Assembly: GCF_020509005.1 (NCBI RefSeq)
Contig: NC_063024.1
Location: forward strand, 930,001-994,000
Direction: 5' to 3'
DNA: 64,000 nt
Source of the DNA: Fulvia fulva
Lineage: Eukaryota; Ascomycota; Dothideomycetes; Mycosphaerellales; Mycosphaerellaceae
A program made the translations under genes and the position numbers. Below, piece after piece: positions 11,988 to 23,124 of the stretch; within the stretch, counting starts at the first letter, position 1; every line of letters begins with the position of its first letter. Under the pieces are notes generated by a model. It worked only from the letters and a program-made list of their open reading frames with translations, was not told the DNA's origin and did no database searches.

Positions 11988-12951
11988 ATGTCCACTACCA
12001 CCAAGAAGCGCTCAGCAAATGGAGAAGAGCCTGGCACAAAACGTCTCAAGTATGTTGTCAATGTGTCAGAAGAAACTTCCGAGCACTACTAACCAGAATA
12101 ACCAGGTCGAACTACTTCAGCGACAATATCACCACCATTTTGGTCAGAGAAGAAGAGACAAGTTTCACCGCCCACAAGAATACTCTCTGTGCGAAGTCGT
12201 ATTTTTTCAGGCAGCACGCTCCAGTCGATGGCCGGAAGGCAAAGAAGGCGTCGTCAGACTGCCAGAGGCTCAGGCGGAAACTTTCGCTGTGTATCTTCAC
12301 TATGCCTACACCGGCCACTTCGATTGGAGCCTGATCCGCACACACCGCACCGGCTACAAAGACTCAATACCCCGCAACTTTCACCTATGGTTGCTGGCGA
12401 ACTACTTGCAAAACAGTGAAGTGTGCAATGCCATCGTGGATCACATTCTGCGGTTTAGCGAGCGGGACTCAGGCAGGGATACAATCAACAATGGGTGGAC
12501 TGCGGACAACCTTCAAAGCGCTTGGACTCTCGTGCCAGAAGGATCGAACCTACGACGTTTGATCATCGACCTGGTCATTGCACATGCCACCCCGATTAGC
12601 TTTGGAAAGGGATGCAACAAGTGGCCGCAGGATCTGCTGCTGGCTGCGGCGAAGAAGCACTTCGAGGGAAAGGCTGAGAAGACCGTCAAACCCGCCGGAT
12701 CGCGTCGGACTGGCAGGCCAGCTGGTTGGCGGCATGGTCACGACAGGACCTCGAGCGGTGCTGAGATCCCAGCCACCTCGAAGGTCACCGATGTTGATCC
12801 AATCACTCCAACTTACGCCAATCGCTGCCATCACCACGAGCACGAGGACGGGGAAGAGAGATGTGATGAGGTTCTTGGAGACTCTACGAGCAACAACGAC
12901 GAAGATGGTGCAGGATGTGTGGTGATCGACATCTATCCGGAAGAGGATTGA
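11988..12951 (+). pseudogene. BTB/POZ protein, paralogue 3, with a frame break
   Basis: Exon 1 (11988-12049) and exon 2 (from 12106) join cleanly and read a basic N-terminus into ILVREEETSFTAHKNTLC, the start of a BTB fold. Near 12201-12207 a run of six T's is followed by a change of frame. The rest of the BTB domain (SSRWPEGKEGVVRLPEAQAE, FAVYLHYAYTGHFDW, WLLANYLQNSEVCNAIVDH) is open in the next frame to a TGA at 12951. One more T would make the whole protein continuous, about 302 aa. The tail has RCHHHEHEDGEERC as in the other two paralogues. This may be an assembly error in a homopolymer or a recent pseudogene, since the rest is well conserved. Confidence 0.75.
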
Positions 12952-13572
12952 TCAAGCATGGCGAGCCATCTCAAGACTCAGTTGACGACTCTGCACCGGA
13001 GTCTTGTGCCACAATGCACTAGACCTGGTATCGCAGCAGACTCTGGACATTGGGAAGGATCGAGGTTACGGGTCATTCAGTACGATTGGCAGATACAAGG
13101 TCCTTGAGAGAATCAGTGAAGTGGTTTGCTCGGTTGAAACTCGGACATTCCGGCATTGACTAAACTCCATTCCACCTTGTCTTTCTCCTTTCTCATCTCA
13201 CTTCTATCGCAACAATCATGTGCGACTCCGATTCATTGAGTATTCACTCTCCAGAGTGAGAACGTTCCGCATGTTCGCACATGCCAATGGTGTCGTCGCT
13301 TCCTGTTCGAGACACCGCCACATTTGAGCCGCACCTGGCTTTTGAGTCATGTGCTATACGAAGAATGGCAATGGCTGTGCAGCGGTCAATACATGCGCTT
13401 CATAGTACTTAATCACCTTTGCAGAGTTCCTCAACGCTCACCAGCGCTACGCCATCACTCGCGACCAGCACGTCTGTGCTTGTGCACAAGCTGGCTGATA
13501 TTTTCTACCCACTTAAAGCCTCCTCACACCCCAAGACATCTCCATCACATATCCACCATCTTTGCCGAGAAC
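12952..13572. other. Intergenic, no gene recognised
   Basis: No convincing frame is present. The end nearest 13573 should contain the promoter of the F-box-like gene. An open extension in the same frame starts at 13324 but looks non-coding. Confidence 0.5.
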
Positions 13573-14757
13573 ATGGCAAGGCGGCGGCGACCTCTACGCG
13601 ACAGTGGCAAGCTAAGAGAATCATCTGCTTACCTGAGGCCCATGAACGCCACCCTGGCAGCGAGCGTCAGCGAGACCGGTCCTACATTGCCCAATGGCGT
13701 TCTTCGAGCGCAAGCCAAGCACCGCAACAACAGTACCACAGTCTCTGAGACGAATGTCGAACCATCTCTTGCCGATCGGTTCAATGCTCTTCCTACAGAG
13801 CTACGTGCCGAAGTCTTCTCCCACCTCCTCGTTCGGCCCGTCAAGTGGGATGTTGAGCACCACCACGACTGTCCTCGCCGCAGCTCTGACGAAGATCTGA
13901 CACCATTTATCTGCGATTGCGACTGCGCCGTTGATCATCACCGTGCAGACTGGCGAAAGAGGCAGTACGAGCAGACCAAGCCGAAGGTATCGCCCTGGAG
14001 GAGCCAGTGGGCGCCTGAGCAAGCCAATCCTTACGTGTGCTCGGATTGCTACCACGAGAGAGCCCTACGACCTGGACCACATCCTCGCACCAGCTCACTA
14101 CCATGTCTGTGCGCACGAAGAGAGAATCTTCAGATCCTTCTCGTGTGCAGGAAGTGGTATGAAGAAGCTGCCATGGTATTTTACACCAAGAACATCTTCG
14201 CCTTCGAAGATGGATTCTCGTTCGTGAGTTTCGTCACTTACATGAACTCGCGATGGCGGCAAGTCATATCTCATATCAGCATCATGGTGGTGTCTCTCGA
14301 CATTTGGCCCGACGAGGTGGTCACATGGATCAGAGATACGTGTGAAGGCGCGAGTGATGATCTGCTCCGGGTTCGGCTAGACTCTGTCTCGATCTGGACA
14401 CGACTTCGTCAACTCCCGGCGCTGACTTATCTGGAGCTGGATCACTGCTTCCTGACAAGGACCAGAACCGTTAGGCGCATGCAGCGACTGGGACTGAAGG
14501 GCGTGAAGCAAGTCTGCTTTACGCAATCGTTGTCGGCCGACCAACATCCAGAGTGGGCGAGGGGCACTCCAACAGTGTGGCCTGCCTACGCCGGGCGGAA
14601 GCTGCTTGTGGAAGGGTTTGCCGGCGAGATGGCACGAATGATTAAGGGACAAAGGCAGAAGAAGTTGAAGAATAAGTCGAAGCTCGAAGAGTTGATGCTC
14701 GACTTCCGCGTTGAGATCGGTGAAGCTGAACGGAGAGTAGAGTGGTGGGAGGTTTGA
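13573..14757 (+). CDS. F-box-like fungal protein
   Basis: A single exon of 394 aa starting MARRRRPLRDSGK. Around residues 75-90 lies an F-box-like helix pair, FNALPTELRAEVFSHLLV, typical of fungal proteins that link to Skp1/Cullin-1 ligases. Cysteine pairs follow (CDCDC, CSDCYHER, LPCLC), then LQILLVCRKWYEEAAMVFY, a motif common in this fungal superfamily where the chain re-enters the fold after an insert. The C-terminal half has leucine-containing segments (LPALTYLELDHCFL) but no regular repeats and ends in a basic, coiled region. The substrate is unknown. The ATG at 13573 is preferred over the longer frame because the upstream codons lack coding character. Confidence 0.75.
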   Translation: MARRRRPLRDSGKLRESSAYLRPMNATLAASVSETGPTLPNGVLRAQAKHRNNSTTVSETNVEPSLADRFNALPTELRAEVFSHLLVRPVKWDVEHHHDCPRRSSDEDLTPFICDCDCAVDHHRADWRKRQYEQTKPKVSPWRSQWAPEQANPYVCSDCYHERALRPGPHPRTSSLPCLCARRENLQILLVCRKWYEEAAMVFYTKNIFAFEDGFSFVSFVTYMNSRWRQVISHISIMVVSLDIWPDEVVTWIRDTCEGASDDLLRVRLDSVSIWTRLRQLPALTYLELDHCFLTRTRTVRRMQRLGLKGVKQVCFTQSLSADQHPEWARGTPTVWPAYAGRKLLVEGFAGEMARMIKGQRQKKLKNKSKLEELMLDFRVEIGEAERRVEWWEV

Positions 14758-14988
14758 ACACAGATAACCCTATGCACTACTTGGCAGCAGATCCCTTGCC
14801 ATTGCCTACCACAAGAAGTTACATTCGGCGGCAATTTCCGTGGCTACTGCGTCCCGAGAGACGTGATGGAAGATCGCTGCTGCAGTCACAATCCTCCCAG
14901 AGCTTGTGCCCCACGAAGCTGACCTTCACACTGCACAACCCCTCAAGGCCTTCATCAAGAGAGACGATGGCATACCTGACGCATCAAT

Positions 14989-15462
14989 ATGAAAGCTGCT
15001 CTCGAGATGGCTATGCTTCGAGATCGTCAGCCACCTCCGAGGCAAGAGAACGAAGTCATGGAACTCCACTTAGAGACACTTTGCAGAGCCTATGTCGACG
15101 GCCTCAACACTCGCCGCCTGTCTCTTTCTGATCCAGTCTGGGAGAGTATAGCGCCTTGGTTCAAAGCATGCCTAGACTTCCCGACACTCGACAGAAATTG
15201 CCCCTTTAGCTTCGCAGGGTATCTCGAGATCTTCAGCCGGGCGAGTAGCCGCAGACCGAGCTACTACCTCAAGATCACGGACATCGTCATCAACGTCGAT
15301 GGCCAATCTGCTCAAGTCTACATCACGATGCAAAGCTCAGGACTGCATCCTGGTGGGCTGGAAACGGTTGACGCAAGTCATCTTAGCTTTGGATTTTTCG
15401 ATGGGGAGTGGTTGTGTGTTAGGCTGGAGATTTTGAGGGGTATTGGGTCTGGGCAGGTCTAG
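14989..15462 (+). CDS. Hypothetical protein, 157 aa
   Basis: Single exon, start ATG at 14989. The sequence mixes helical segments (EVMELHLETLCRAYVDGLN, VWESIAPWFKACLDF) with later alternating strands (YYLKITDIVINVDG, AQVYITMQSSG, LSFGFFDGEWLCVRLEILRG). That order would suit an NTF2/SnoaL-like alpha+beta fold, but this is inference from pattern only. No signal peptide or membrane segment is seen. It follows the F-box-like gene by 230 bp on the same strand. Confidence 0.5.
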   Translation: MKAALEMAMLRDRQPPPRQENEVMELHLETLCRAYVDGLNTRRLSLSDPVWESIAPWFKACLDFPTLDRNCPFSFAGYLEIFSRASSRRPSYYLKITDIVINVDGQSAQVYITMQSSGLHPGGLETVDASHLSFGFFDGEWLCVRLEILRGIGSGQV

Positions 15463-16132
15463 GTGATGCGATATCTGGGCAGTACTCTCCAACCGCTCAT
15501 CTAATGAATTGCTTCGCAACGATGGCTCGTCGTGCAGAATACCACTAGGACGAGCTACGGGTACAATATGGAACTGGATCCCACTGTCCAAGGACCCCTT
15601 CACTTCAGCTGGTGCCTCTGATCACGAGCGGTCAATACCTTCTCCAGAACCAAACAGCATGTTGAGAACTGCACTTAAGCCATCGTCTGCTGCATCAACG
15701 GGCCCATCCCATATCAGAAGCGACTGCTACCGGCCGACGGAAAAGTAACGAAGACCAGAATATTGTGACGCTTGCTGTTGCAGAGCACATTGAGGGTGCC
15801 CGTGAAATGCTTACAGCACTATTTGTCAGTCTCAGGCGGCGACTGTGTTGATTTCGCGGCCAGGGCTTTCCGCACAATACAGTATGCTCCTCACATCACG
15901 CCGTCGATGTGGACAGCATGGCCACGCAGTCACACTGGTGGTGTGAGAGACCACTGTACATTGGTGTTACCTAGAAGTTCATTCAGACTGTAACCTAGAG
16001 TAATGGATCTCTATCTGCGTTCGATCTTTGATCGTTACACTGTTTTGTACCCGAGTGGTATCTTCTATCAAAAGCAATCACAACGCCAGGCCTCCATCTA
16101 AACCCTTAGATGAATGTCCACTACAGATACGA
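15463..16132. other. Convergent intergenic region
   Basis: This lies between the ends of two convergent genes. Only short overlapping frames occur and no repeat was noticed. Confidence 0.5.
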
Positions 16133-17542
16133 TCATCTCCTTACATACCACTCAACATACTGTCCTTGAGTATGAACCTGTTCCAGCACCCCCATATCAA
16201 GCCCTGGCTGATCCACCGCGACCACAATTGCATCAAACCGACTAAGATACTCCACGTTCCAATCCACTTCATGCCTCAGCTGCGGAACCGGTGGAACATC
16301 CTGCTCTTCCACAAGAGGATCTACATACTCGACATAAACATCATACGAGTTGAGCAGATGTGTCGCTAAAGCCAAACCAGGAGAATGTGAAAGGACTGAC
16401 TGTCCTCGCTTGAAGCCCATGCCCACGACAAGGACTTCTGGCCGTGACCCTGCAGAAAAGCCGATCCTATTCATGAGGTGGTCTGCTATCCTCGCTGGAC
16501 GGTCTCGCATGCGCTCGGTGCAGGCTTGTAGTAGGGGAAAACTGGAGTTTGAGAGGAGGTAGTATGGGTTGACAGGGATACAGTGACCTCCCACGCCAAG
16601 CGATGGGGTGTAGGGCATGTAGCCGAACGGCTTGGTGCTGGCGGCCTTTGACACTTCCCAGGGGCCGATGTTGATAGGCGAGGGTGAGAGTTGTTTCGAC
16701 CCAGCGTTGATCTTGCAGGTTAGGGATTGGGATAATTGTTTACAGGCGTCGGCCATCTCGTTGGCAAAGGCAATGTTCATCATTCGCTGGCAGTTCTCGT
16801 AGAGCTTCGTCATCTCGGCGACCTCTGGAGCCGAAACCGGTACGAGAGTGCTGAAGACTTCGGAGTAGAGTCGCTGAATTGAGCTGAGCGATGCGGTGTC
16901 CAGGCCTGAGATGATCTTCGGGATCTCGTCGTATCGTGGGTACGATCTACCCGGATCGACACGTTCTGGGGACATGCCGCAGAGGAATCCTTTTGTGTCC
17001 ATGAGTGGCTGTAGCAAGTCTCTTGTCATACCGACCGCTACAGAGCTCTCGATGATGATGGTTGTGCCAGGTCGAGCGAATGTGTCGATGGTTTTGATGG
17101 CACTCTTGATGCATGATGTATCGATCTGTTGATTCTGGTCGATGATGGTGCTGACTGAGATGAGAATGTGGGATGCCCTGCTGAGTTGTGTCGCATCTGA
17201 TGTTCCTTCGGCGGAGATGGCCTTGAGAGTAGGCTCGATCTCGTCCAGTCTTCGCTGCGATATGTCGAACGCAATCACTTCGTAGGCAGTGGCGAAGGCT
17301 TCCACGAGATGCAGTCCTACGTATCCAGTACCAACAACCGCTACGACCGGTCGTGCAAGGGATGCGGTGCAGTAGTTGATATCCGTATTGCCGATGTAGT
17401 CATCCTGACTCTCGACGTCGCATGCTGGCGGTGTCTCTGGTGGGGTGAAAGGAGCTCTGATCGGAACGAACGATTTGGAGTTCTTGGGAATGGTTGGGTA
17501 AAGGCTGTAGGTAGACGATGTGACTGCTCGAGTGGTAGACAT
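16133..17542 (-). CDS. UDP-glucose/GDP-mannose dehydrogenase family (WecC-like)
   Basis: Intronless, 469 aa from the ATG at 17542. The N-terminal NAD-binding fold shows VVAVVGTGYVGLHLVEAF near residue 70. The central substrate domain carries the SPERVDPG signature, and KLYENCQRMMNIAFANEMAD follows. The catalytic cysteine lies in GVGGHCIPVNPYYLL near residue 320, and the C-terminal domain begins VLVVGMGFKRG. Enzymes of this family oxidise the C6 hydroxyl of a nucleotide sugar to a uronate using two NAD+; the PFGYMPYTPSLGVGGHC context is closer to UDP-GlcNAc/ManNAc dehydrogenases than to UDP-glucose dehydrogenases. A short insert (about 20 residues, SLTCKINAGSKQLSPS) breaks the usual helix before INIGPWEVSKAAS. 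The protein looks intact, unlike its synthase and chitinase neighbours. Confidence 0.85.
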   Translation of the reverse strand: MSTTRAVTSSTYSLYPTIPKNSKSFVPIRAPFTPPETPPACDVESQDDYIGNTDINYCTASLARPVVAVVGTGYVGLHLVEAFATAYEVIAFDISQRRLDEIEPTLKAISAEGTSDATQLSRASHILISVSTIIDQNQQIDTSCIKSAIKTIDTFARPGTTIIIESSVAVGMTRDLLQPLMDTKGFLCGMSPERVDPGRSYPRYDEIPKIISGLDTASLSSIQRLYSEVFSTLVPVSAPEVAEMTKLYENCQRMMNIAFANEMADACKQLSQSLTCKINAGSKQLSPSPINIGPWEVSKAASTKPFGYMPYTPSLGVGGHCIPVNPYYLLSNSSFPLLQACTERMRDRPARIADHLMNRIGFSAGSRPEVLVVGMGFKRGQSVLSHSPGLALATHLLNSYDVYVEYVDPLVEEQDVPPVPQLRHEVDWNVEYLSRFDAIVVAVDQPGLDMGVLEQVHTQGQYVEWYVRR

Positions 17543-20340
17543 GATTGCGGACTGCAAAGCGGGAAAGACACCGATTCTGATGTGCTGTCGATGTTCGCTG
17601 CGAGTGCTACTGCTATTTGCTCATGACCGAGCGCTCGCTCTTATATCGACACAAGGCTGTTGATACTCTCGCATTCAGACGGTGGCATGCTTCAGCAAGC
17701 CATCGCGAAGTGACTTCCCCATGACTGTTGGTGATGCCGCTCGCCTGCAACCATGAGCGCGCCCTGCTAACGAGCCATCACAGCACCTCGAACGCCAAAG
17801 TCGCCCAAGCCATCATCCGCACGACTGTAAACGCCATGGTGGACGCCTTGAGGCACATCTGATGCCCAACCGGCTGAAGCACACGTGGTGACCGTCGATA
17901 GTGGAATCGGTCTGACAAAGTCTGGTGTGTTCTCGAGCGACGACACGCTTGCGAGCTCCTAGCCTGTGGGTCACTAGGACACTACTCTGGCCAGACAAAG
18001 ATCACATTGCTAGCAGTCTAGTCTGGAGCCTCTGGGAAAGTGGTGACTGACCATGACTGCATGTTCAAATCAATGAGTGCCGTGGTCACAGCCGCTCGGT
18101 GGCCGACCACGTGGAGGCTCATAATGGGCTGCATGATATGGTGGCAGCCACATTCGCGCTCGCCGATCGTGACTAGGCCATGATATGCAAAGAAGTCGCA
18201 AGCCAGATATTCTAGAAGGAGCAGGGATGCTTGGCAGGCGTGATAATTGTCCCGAGCAACGATACTTTCGAAGCAAGAGTTGGCGGCGGTGGGTCGTCTC
18301 GCCTGTACCAAGCTTGGGTCATCGGCTCAACGCACTGTCAAGCATACATCGTCCTGCGGCTTGGCTCCTGTGCTCTCACTCTTTGTTTGTCCACAAAGAA
18401 GAGCTCATCATATAGCCTGCGGGATACAGCCCCCAAGCACGCCGTGTAAATTCAGGCTCAGCCGACGTTGCGACACAGAAGAAGTCTAAGGTCAGCTCGT
18501 TAGACTTGAGTTGACTGGGCTAGATCTTGTGCGCCAGCTGGATGGACATGTTGCAGATGTCCACATGGCAAAGGCAGGCTGAAAGCGCGACACATGCCAT
18601 CAGCCTCCTGGTCGTGCTCTGGACAAGCAGGCTGCGGCTTTCGAGGCAGAGGAAGGGTCTCGATGCACCTTGGGCTGGGTGATTACAGGGGCAGGCCCTT
18701 CTCCGGTCGCAGCGTCTTTCGCCAAGCCAGGTACGCTCACCCGACGAATCATGTAGATCTGGAGTCTCTGCCTGCAGGAGCAAGCAGCGTTGAATGGCGA
18801 GACTGAGCAAGGCTTGCGCCTGGAGGTATTCAGCGGTCAGTTCCGGCGCCCACACGTGTTGTGGGAGTGTAACTCAGCTTGAAGTAGATCAACACGCCAG
18901 GCAACATGCGGGTAGTCCGTTTCGTTGAGGGATCACTGGCTGTGTTGCGATGCTCCCTGTCACTGCGTGTCAGGTTCAACCTTCTGCCGCCCTCGGCTGG
19001 GCGAGGTGATCGCCGAGAGTTCTGGGAGCCTATGACCTTGCAAGGACCTACGCTCAGGTTGCCACAGCGAAGACCCATCAGCATTGTCCCCTTCGATGCC
19101 TTGGTGTACAACAATGAAAACAGAATGCCCGGGGCCACGGGACCACATACAACAGGTCATTATACCAATCTGGGTATGGTATCATGGAGCCTACAGCAGG
19201 TCAGAGTAAAATGCTCCTTAGCGCTGCCCGTAGCTTTGACTACTGCGTGTGCGCACTGCAGGAGCGGCGTTGGAATAGCCTTTTTTAAGCATTGTTGTGG
19301 CTTGCACTGTTCAGCTGATCCGCTGACGGGTAGGGAAATGCTCCAGGGCGATTGGCGCTTGGCATGTATGCTAGTGCAGTGTCAGGCCAGAAAAAGACCC
19401 TGTCAAGTATTGACGGAGGCTGATGCTTCTTGTCAAGAGCAAGCTGATTTCATTGTCAGCCTGCAAATGGGGATTCAGCAGCTGACAGGAGCAATCTGGA
19501 TGTGTTCGGACACCAAGACAACGTTGTGTTCGTCCGCGCGAGAAATGTGCCGGCCGCTGACCGCCGTGATAGAGCCGCTGAATCGTAGGATAATCCCAAA
19601 ACTGTGCACTATGCCCATATTGATGAACGTTTGGTCCTTGAACTGAACGGACCGAGCATGTCTCCCGAACCAGATCTCATCCAACGGGCTCGAAAATTGC
19701 GAGACGGTGTACTTTCCCTGCTGACTCGTCAGCATCGCGGACAAAGCTCATCAGAAACATCCAGTGACATACTGACTGGAGCTCGGGTACTGCACGCCCA
19801 CATGCAAGTCCACGCACTGCGACCGCTGTTGGCTTGGACTAGCAGCTCGCTTGCGGCTTGCGTGATCGGCCAGTCTGTGCCTGTCGCTTGTTCGACTTCG
19901 GCCGGCCAGACCCGATACCTGCCAGGACACAGCCACTAAATGTATCCTTTGTTGTCTGTCTTCTCCATGATGGGTGAAGTCGTTCCTGCTGACCGATGAC
20001 AGTCTGTGGAACCGGGTTGCCAAGAGACGTAGTCGGTATCAGAGCAAGAAACAATGAAGGTCATGGCCGTGGCTGCTCAGTACCCTGTTGATACTCCAGA
20101 AGTCACTCCAAGCGTTACATGGTCATCCATCCAGTGCATTGATTGCCTCTCGCGTGATAATCTGCTCGGTGGACGTACGTGAAACGAATGTTTGCGTAGA
20201 GACGCTAGCTGGACAGAGGTTCGCTACTTCAAGGGTCCAGACCAAGAAACACACGCTCGGTAGAACTACAAACTTTGAATTTCTCACGTGAGAGCCAAGC
20301 CATCATCCGACAGCACTTTCGGACATGGGCTGCATGCCTC
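17543..20340. other. 2.8-kb intergenic region upstream of two divergent genes
   Basis: This separates the dehydrogenase start from the GT2 synthase. One plus-strand frame of 246 codons (18906-19646) is open, but its composition and lack of any motif suggest chance. A gene with several introns could be missed here. Confidence 0.45.
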
Positions 20341-20456
20341 TGACACTCATTCGACATGTGCATTGCGACTTTACCGGACTGTGGCTTCGGCCTGCCTTCT
20401 ACACTCATTCGACACGTGCATTATGACCTTTCAGAATGGTGGCTTCAGCCAGCCTT
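20341..20456 (+). repeat. 58-bp imperfect tandem duplication upstream of the synthase
   Basis: Two adjacent 58-bp units (20341-20398 and 20399-20456) share acactcattcgaca, tgcatt, gtggcttc and gcctt at matching positions with scattered substitutions. They end 185 bp before the synthase start, so they may duplicate a promoter element. Confidence 0.75.
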
Positions 20457-20641
20457 GGACGTGTGCTCGCGTATGTCCGTCTTGGAAGTCTTCTAGACTC
20501 TCTCCTATGTCCTGAGAACCCAGCGTCCAGGTGCATGGGCAAAGATGGCGTCTGGTATAATAGCGGCCTGTAGGCAGTCTGATCGTTCTTACAGAAAACC
20601 GCTTTCAGAGAATCCCCCAGCTACCTACGAAAGGACACGGC

Positions 20642-23124
20642 ATGGCTTCCAACGCTTTCGCAGCCGATACCTCTCCGGGCTCATCCCAAGCAACATCCCC
20701 CGGTTTCCGACAAGCACTCAAGGGTGATGGCTCGCATAGGCAAACCTCGCGCAAGCATCTTACGCATACAGGCTATTTCGATGAGCCAGTCTCTCCTGCT
20801 GCCACTGAGACTACCGCTGCCACCCCGTTCAGCCATGGGATGAGCAGTGTCCGGTCGCCTCTGTCGATAGCAAGCGCATCATCGTGGTCGAATGACTCAA
20901 TTCACGACATCGGTGGCACCATTGGCCAGGGCTTCAAGAAATCACAACCCGACTCCGTCTCTCGCGAGCAAGCGGGTGACCTGGACATCGCTACGCCAGC
21001 TTCAGCTCATCTCGAGGAGCCACGTTTGCCCACAATTCAGATACAGGAGCCAGTGGATCCCTTGCGGCCTTGGTTAGGAACCACCCCAGTTCCGTCGAGC
21101 AGGGACCATGATGAGGACGAGGTGCAAGAGGATTACGGGGTACAGACTGCTGTAGCGGTACAAGTCCTGCCATCGCTGCCGTCATCGAGTCAACACGTCG
21201 ATTCCATCGAGCCGCTTCAGCGGCCGCATGAGGGGAATCCACTCGACGCTCATTTGCTCCACTTCAACACAGCCCAAAACGCCCCCAGACCGCGGCAAGT
21301 CGACGACAAGCAAGGCATACTTCGAAAGAAGGGCAAGCGGAAGCTCCTGACGCAGAAGTACATATTTTAGGCTTCACTGCTATCCGTCAATGGCTTCTTG
21401 ATCTTCGTCACTTGGTACTTCACAGCTTATTGGTTTGCATTGATACCATTCATCTCCCTCGCCGTTGCGATGAACACGATCATGATCTTGTCACTGCTGG
21501 TACACGAAACACATCGCAAGATCAAGCCGCTGGAGAGAGAGGTGCCGGAGACACCAGAAAGTCTGGTCTTGCTCGTGCCTTGCTACAACGAGAACCAAGA
21601 AGAGATCACGAGATTCTTGGAGTCACTACACGAACAACAGAAGATCGAAGATCATCAGCAATGCATCTTCATCATCTGCGACGGGCGCGCACGTGGACCG
21701 GGTATGGATTAGTCTTGTGCTGATATCCTACTCGACGATGTACTCGTGGACAATCAAGAACGACGTTCCATCGCTGGCGGATACACTGCGTGCGATCAAC
21801 AGCCTATGGACGTTGTGGTACAGCGCGGACAATACAAGGGTACTCCATATGTATGCCTCATCAAGCAACAGAATCAAGGCAAACGAGACAGCTTGATTGC
21901 AGTGCGATCATTCTTGCACTACTTCAACAAGCGCGGAGAATCTCCAAGCACCATCATCAAGCCGGAGCTCTTCGACTGGCTTGCCACCTTCTTCATCCGG
22001 AACGCACAGTTCAGTAAGGTTGATTGCCTTGTCGGTATGGACGCAGACACTGTCCTCGACCGAGAGTGCGTCTACGAGTTGGTCCAGGAACAACGTCTCC
22101 CAAACACTCTCGGAGTGGCTGGATACGTTGTCGTTGATTGGAAGGATAAGCCTTGGGGCCTGTGGCGTCTCTTCCAAAACGCAGAGTACACTGTCACCCA
22201 GTGTGTTCGCCGACTGCACCAAGGTCGCGTTACGAAGAAAGTCTCGGTCTTGCCTGGCGCTTGCCAAATCTTGAAGATCAATGACGAGACCTGCTGCGAC
22301 CTGGTTCTTCTGGACAAGTTCGGCGCCAAACCACAAATTACGGACGGTCTGTACAAGCAAATCATGTTCTCAGCATCAGAAGATGGAAACCACGTCTGCT
22401 GTGTGATGACAACATTCTCGAAAGCACGAACGCGACAGTGTCTTCGCGCCCGAGCGTATACAGATGTTCCTGTTAGCTGGTCAGTCTACTTGTCTCAACG
22501 CCGGAGATGGAGTCTTGGAGCAACCGGTAACGACTGGCTTCTTGTATCTGGACCGAACGTGCTTTGGTTCGAACGGACTCTGTCTTTCGTCAACACCTTC
22601 ACCTGGTTCTTGACACCCTTCGTGTTCGCAGCATACTGCACATTCTTCTACGTCATCATCGGTGAGCACCACACAATCCTTTCTGACTATTTTTCAGTGA
22701 TCAATGGCTAACAAAGTTCTTCGCAGCTCATGCATCGTTGGTCATCCTCTATCTCGCCGCCATCCTTCTCATCCCGATCATATACTACTTCTTCATTCCC
22801 TTTGGCCTGCTCAAGCTCAGCTACAAAGAGAAGTGGCAGTACTTTGCCGGTCTCATGTTGTACCTTGTTCTTGGTCCGCCATGCCGATTCATCGTTCTCT
22901 GCTATGCTTTGTGGAACATGGATCAATTCGGCTGGGGCAAGACCAGACAGGTCATCAACGAAGATGGGGCGAAGGCGAACGTCGACAACGTTTCGCAACA
23001 TGGTGCAGACAGCCAATATTCGGAAGAGGACAGACGACAGGTGGCTACGACGCCACCAAACATGTCCTCCGTCAATGTTGCTACGAGGGATATTGCAGGG
23101 GAGGAGAAGCGCTTGGGTGCATAA
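20642..23124 (+). pseudogene. GT2 chitin-synthase-like gene with two in-frame TAG codons
   Basis: Two exons (20642-22661, 22727-23124) form one frame of 806 codons interrupted only by TAG at 21368 (codon 243) and 21710 (codon 357). The N-terminal 240 residues are disordered and end in a basic KKGKRKLLTQKY stretch. Then come membrane segments (FLIFVTWYFTAYWFALIPF), the GT2 donor-site start VLLVPCYNENQEEI, CDGRARGPGMD, the metal-binding MDADTVLDREC near codon 466, ASEDGNH, and the processive-enzyme motif QRRRWSLGATGNDWLL near codon 618. C-terminal transmembrane helices and LWNMDQFGWGKTRQ follow. The family polymerises UDP-GlcNAc or a related sugar at the plasma membrane. The first TAG falls in the linker to the first membrane helix and the second inside the catalytic domain, so a truncated product would be inactive. 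Genuine genes here also stop at TAG, so recoding is unlikely. Confidence 0.85.

Noticed and set aside
12541..12560. tRNA B-box-like ggatcgaacc on the minus strand
   Set aside because: It lies in the conserved BTB coding frame and no cloverleaf can be drawn around it.
18906..19646. 246-codon open frame between the dehydrogenase and synthase
   Set aside because: No motif, signal peptide or membrane pattern, and composition looks random; other frames are also open here.
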